Source: an uncultured Bacteroidota bacterium (lineage in GTDB: Bacteria > Bacteroidota > Bacteroidia > Chitinophagales > Chitinophagaceae). Taken from it: a stretch of DNA of 8,365 bases. Location: positions 1-8,365 of the forward strand of contig CAMPKR010000093.1 of assembly GCA_946887345.1 (NCBI GenBank), in the 5' to 3' direction. Position 1 is the first letter of the stretch. Each line of letters starts with the position of its first letter. The position numbers and the translations under genes are program-made. Shown in pieces: positions 6,121-8,365 of the stretch. Below the pieces are notes generated by a model. The model was not told the origin of the DNA and did no database searches. It saw nothing but the letters and a program-made list of their open reading frames with translations.

Positions 6121-6128
6121 CAAAGGTA
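6121..6128 (-). promoter_or_regulatory. Candidate -7 element for the CPBP-cdsA-psd unit
   Basis: Read on the minus strand, the sequence is TACCTTTG, an exact match to TAnnTTTG, about 20 bases before the ATG at 6100. No TTTG-like -33 box is found at the right distance; that position is taken by the GC-rich hairpin repeat at 6137-6170. The call therefore rests on the -7 element and its location. Confidence 0.4.
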
Positions 6129-6136
6129 AGGAAAGG

Positions 6137-6170
6137 ACCTCACCCCGGCCCTCTCCATAAATGGAGAGGG
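6137..6170. repeat. REP-like hairpin repeat between divergent genes
   Basis: The arms CCCTCTCCAT (6149-6158) and ATGGAGAGGG (6161-6170) form a perfect 10-base-pair stem with a 2-base centre, preceded by ACCTCACCCCGG (6137-6148). Sequences of the form CCTCACCCC...CCCTCTCC...GGAGAGGG recur between genes in many bacterial genomes, so this is probably a dispersed palindromic element; that is recollection and inference. It lies between two divergent genes, so it is not needed as a terminator. The rest of the 223-base gap is AT-rich and holds the dxs promoter. Confidence 0.65.
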
Positions 6171-6267
6171 AGTTTTAAGTCTTCACCTTAATTAACCTAC
6201 CGGGAATAATCAAATCCCCTTGTTCTCCGTTTACGTATATATTAACATGCTTTAAATGGATATATCT

Positions 6268-6298
6268 CTTGAAGCATCATTATCTTTCTTTATTTTTG
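6268..6298 (+). promoter_or_regulatory. Bacteroidota-type promoter of dxs
   Basis: CTTG at 6268-6271 is followed after 19 bases by TATTTTTG at 6291-6298, an exact match to TAnnTTTG. Transcription would start near 6304, leaving a leader of about 20 bases before the dxs ATG. The leader has no Shine-Dalgarno sequence and no room for a riboswitch, so no TPP riboswitch control of dxs is seen. Confidence 0.7.
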
Positions 6299-6323
6299 TC
6301 AATTATTTATTTGTCGCGCCCGG

Positions 6324-8240
6324 ATGGAAATACCTGCAGGACCATTACTTAGCCAGATCAACTACCCTGCTGATCTGAAAAAACTGGAAAAGGCTGAACT
6401 CCAACAAGTCTGCAATGAATTAAGACAATTCATTATAGACTGTGTTTCTGTGCATGGAGGCCACTTTGGAGCCAGCCTGGGTGTAGTGGAACTTACCGTT
6501 GCGCTTCATTATGTATTTAATACTCCTTACGACCAGCTTGTTTGGGATGTGGGCCACCAGGCATACGGACATAAAATACTTACCGGCCGCAGGCAGGTTT
6601 TTCATACCAATCGTAAATACGGCGGCCTTAGCGGCTTCCCGAAACGTAGTGAAAGTGAATATGATACTTTTGGTGTAGGCCACTCCTCTACTTCTATATC
6701 TGCGGCGCTGGGTATGGCAATAGCCTCCAAACTGAAAGGTGAGACTGAACGCCAACACGTAGCAATAATAGGCGATGGGGCCATGACTGCCGGCTTGCCT
6801 TTTGAAGCGCTGAACCACGCAGGTGTGAGCAATGCCAATGTGCTCATAATACTAAACGACAATAATATGTCGATAGACCCTAACGTGGGTGCATTGAAAG
6901 AATACCTTACTGATATTACCACCTCACATACCTGGAACAAACTGCGCGATGACGTGTGGCACCTGCTGGGCAAACTGCCGGGCAAGGAATTCCAGAAGAT
7001 GGGATCTAAGCTGGAAGCAGGACTAAAGGGTATGATCTCTAAATCAAGCAATTTGTTCGAAGCCCTGGGTCTGCGCTACTTCGGTCCCACCGACGGGCAC
7101 AATGTGCTGAAGCTGGCTGAAATACTCTCTGACCTGCGAGATATTCCCGGCCCTAAACTGCTGCACATCAAAACAGTAAAAGGAAAGGGCTATGACCTGG
7201 CGGAGCAGGACCAAACACTCTGGCATGCCCCGGGCACCTTTGACAAGATCACGGGTAAGATCAATAAGAAGATAATCACTACCCCTGAACCTCCTAAATA
7301 CCAGGATGTTTTCGGGCATACTATAATAGAACTGGCGGAGCAGAACCCTAAGATAATGGGTATAACCCCTGCTATGCCATCCGGCTGTTCTCTAAAGTAC
7401 ATGATGGAGAAAATGCCCGACCGTGCGCTGGATGTAGGCATAGCAGAGCAGCATGCGGTTACACTAAGCGCAGGTCTTGCTACACAGGGCATGAGGGTAT
7501 TCTGCAACATCTACTCCAGCTTTATGCAACGCGCCTACGATATGGTGGTGCACGACGTGGCGATACAAAAATTGCCTGTGGTATTCTGCCTGGACCGTGC
7601 CGGATTAGTAGGCGACGATGGCCCTACACACCATGGTGCCTACGATATACCCTATATGCGCTGTATACCCAACATGATAGTGAGCGCACCGATGAATGAG
7701 GCGGAGCTGCGCAACCTGATGTACACTGCCCAACTGGAAGATACCAAATATCCTTTCGTTATCCGCTATCCACGCGGACAAGGTGTAATGCCTGAATGGC
7801 GTACGCCGTTCGAGAGAATAGAGATCGGCAAGGGCCGCAAAATACAGGACGGAGAAGACGTAGCCATTCTTACCATAGGCCACCCCGGCAATTTTGCTGT
7901 AGAAGCCTGCAAAGAACTGTCTACAGAAGGCATCCGCCCTGCACACTACGATATGCGCTTTGCCAAGCCGCTCGACGAAAAATTACTTCACGACATAGCG
8001 AAGAAATTCAGCAAGATTCTCACTGTAGAAGACGGCACCATTGTTGGCGGCTTCGGATCAGCAGTGCTGGAATTCTTGTCTGCCAATAGTTATACTCCTG
8101 AGGTACAAATGCTTGGTATACCCGACCGCATAGTGGAGCACGGAAAGCCTGAAGAACTCCACCGCGAATGTGGCTATGATGCAAAGGCTATAGCTGAAGC
8201 TATCCGCGAAATGAAGAATGCCGAGGTAGCACTCCGTTAG
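6324..8240 (+). CDS. dxs: 1-deoxy-D-xylulose-5-phosphate synthase
   Basis: Dxs is a cytosolic thiamine-diphosphate enzyme that condenses pyruvate and glyceraldehyde 3-phosphate to DXP, the first step of the MEP isoprenoid pathway and a precursor for thiamine and pyridoxal phosphate. The 638 residues are full length. The N-terminal domain has HGGHFGASLGVVEL (44-57, with the active-site His47) and the diphosphate/Mg site GDGAM (150-154) through NDNNMSI (178-184). The middle domain has the catalytic Glu375 in GIAEQHAVT (372-380), then CLDRAGLVGDDGPTHHG (422-438) and RYPRG (481-485), which bind the phosphate and substrate. The C-terminal transketolase domain follows (about 508-630). The ATG at 6324 gives MEIPAGPLL, fitting the family N-terminus, and sits behind a good promoter. 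It is divergent from the CPBP gene. No clear terminator follows within the window. Its product ultimately feeds the dimethylallyl donor used by MiaA. Confidence 0.98.
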   Translation: MEIPAGPLLSQINYPADLKKLEKAELQQVCNELRQFIIDCVSVHGGHFGASLGVVELTVALHYVFNTPYDQLVWDVGHQAYGHKILTGRRQVFHTNRKYGGLSGFPKRSESEYDTFGVGHSSTSISAALGMAIASKLKGETERQHVAIIGDGAMTAGLPFEALNHAGVSNANVLIILNDNNMSIDPNVGALKEYLTDITTSHTWNKLRDDVWHLLGKLPGKEFQKMGSKLEAGLKGMISKSSNLFEALGLRYFGPTDGHNVLKLAEILSDLRDIPGPKLLHIKTVKGKGYDLAEQDQTLWHAPGTFDKITGKINKKIITTPEPPKYQDVFGHTIIELAEQNPKIMGITPAMPSGCSLKYMMEKMPDRALDVGIAEQHAVTLSAGLATQGMRVFCNIYSSFMQRAYDMVVHDVAIQKLPVVFCLDRAGLVGDDGPTHHGAYDIPYMRCIPNMIVSAPMNEAELRNLMYTAQLEDTKYPFVIRYPRGQGVMPEWRTPFERIEIGKGRKIQDGEDVAILTIGHPGNFAVEACKELSTEGIRPAHYDMRFAKPLDEKLLHDIAKKFSKILTVEDGTIVGGFGSAVLEFLSANSYTPEVQMLGIPDRIVEHGKPEELHRECGYDAKAIAEAIREMKNAEVALR

Positions 8241-8282
8241 AACAATTCTCAATGACTCAATTGCGGAATTACTCAACTCACC

Positions 8283-8359
8283 TTTATTTGAATTTCTATT
8301 TTTTTGAGCGGGCGGAAAGCCGCGCCAATACTGAAAAGCTTAGTTTTTTATTTGAATTT
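8283..8359. repeat. 13-base direct repeat downstream of dxs
   Basis: TTTATTTGAATTT occurs twice, at 8283-8295 and 8347-8359, 64 bases apart, in AT-rich DNA after dxs. Each copy contains TTATTTG, one change from a TAnnTTTG promoter element, so the pair might mark promoters of a gene beyond the window. No coding region or strong terminator is visible in 8241-8365; the GCGG-AAAG-CCGC hairpin near 8310-8322 is short and lacks a T-run. Confidence 0.4.
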
Positions 8360-8365
8360 TACTTG

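Noticed and set aside
6101..6323. A riboswitch upstream of dxs
   Set aside because: The predicted leader is only about 20 bases and no TPP or other riboswitch core is visible; the sole structured element is the REP-like hairpin upstream of the promoter.
6602..7051. Open frames of about 130-150 codons antisense to dxs (also 6420-6818)
   Set aside because: They overlap the conserved core of dxs, have no recognisable motifs, and overlap each other.
8247..8281. Repeated CTCAA motifs after dxs as a second heptamer array
   Set aside because: The spacings are 8, 16 and 5 bases, so there is no constant period.
1..8365. tRNA or rRNA genes, CRISPR arrays, prophage or defence genes
   Set aside because: No cloverleaf-like T-arm sequences, repeat-spacer arrays, integrases or nuclease/toxin genes were seen on either strand.

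Overview
The window is ordinary chromosome from a member of the Bacteroidota, most likely Chitinophagaceae or a close relative. The reasons are the look of the Dxs, MiaA, CdsA and Psd proteins, the near absence of Shine-Dalgarno sequences before starts, promoter-like sites of the Bacteroidota type (TTG/TTTG, about 19-21 bases, TAnnTTTG), and a pRiA4b ORF-3 family protein with an acidic tail. The family-level placement is inference from protein character; no database search was possible.

Layout from left to right. Positions 1-196 hold no gene, only a 17-base palindrome and a short degenerate heptamer repeat. A short-chain dehydrogenase-like gene (197-985, minus) has lost the usual Tyr-x-x-x-Lys catalytic pair. 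It diverges from a small secreted protein of unknown function (1148-1507, plus), which has a plausible promoter and ends at a clear hairpin terminator. Next come a pRiA4b ORF-3 family gene (1643-2209, plus) and miaA (2289-3197, plus). Between them lies an array of 7-base repeats that runs into the probable TTG start codon of miaA. miaA ends at a strong bidirectional terminator.

From the right, four minus-strand genes converge on that same terminator: a CPBP-family membrane protease (6100-5156), cdsA (5134-4301), psd (4192-3536) and a tiny secreted cysteine- and lysine-rich protein (3493-3245). The spacings (21, 108 and 42 bases) and the lack of internal terminators suggest one transcription unit. 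CdsA makes CDP-diacylglycerol and Psd makes the final product phosphatidylethanolamine, so the centre of the unit is phospholipid synthesis; the phosphatidylserine synthase that links them is not in the window. A divergent intergenic region with a REP-like hairpin repeat separates this unit from dxs (6324-8240, plus), the first enzyme of the MEP isoprenoid pathway, which has the best promoter match in the window. The last 125 bases hold no gene.

No new multi-gene defence, mobile or biosynthetic system is visible. The observations most worth following are the heptamer array at the miaA start, the dehydrogenase-like protein with an altered active site, and the small Cys/Lys-rich exported protein at the end of the phospholipid unit.
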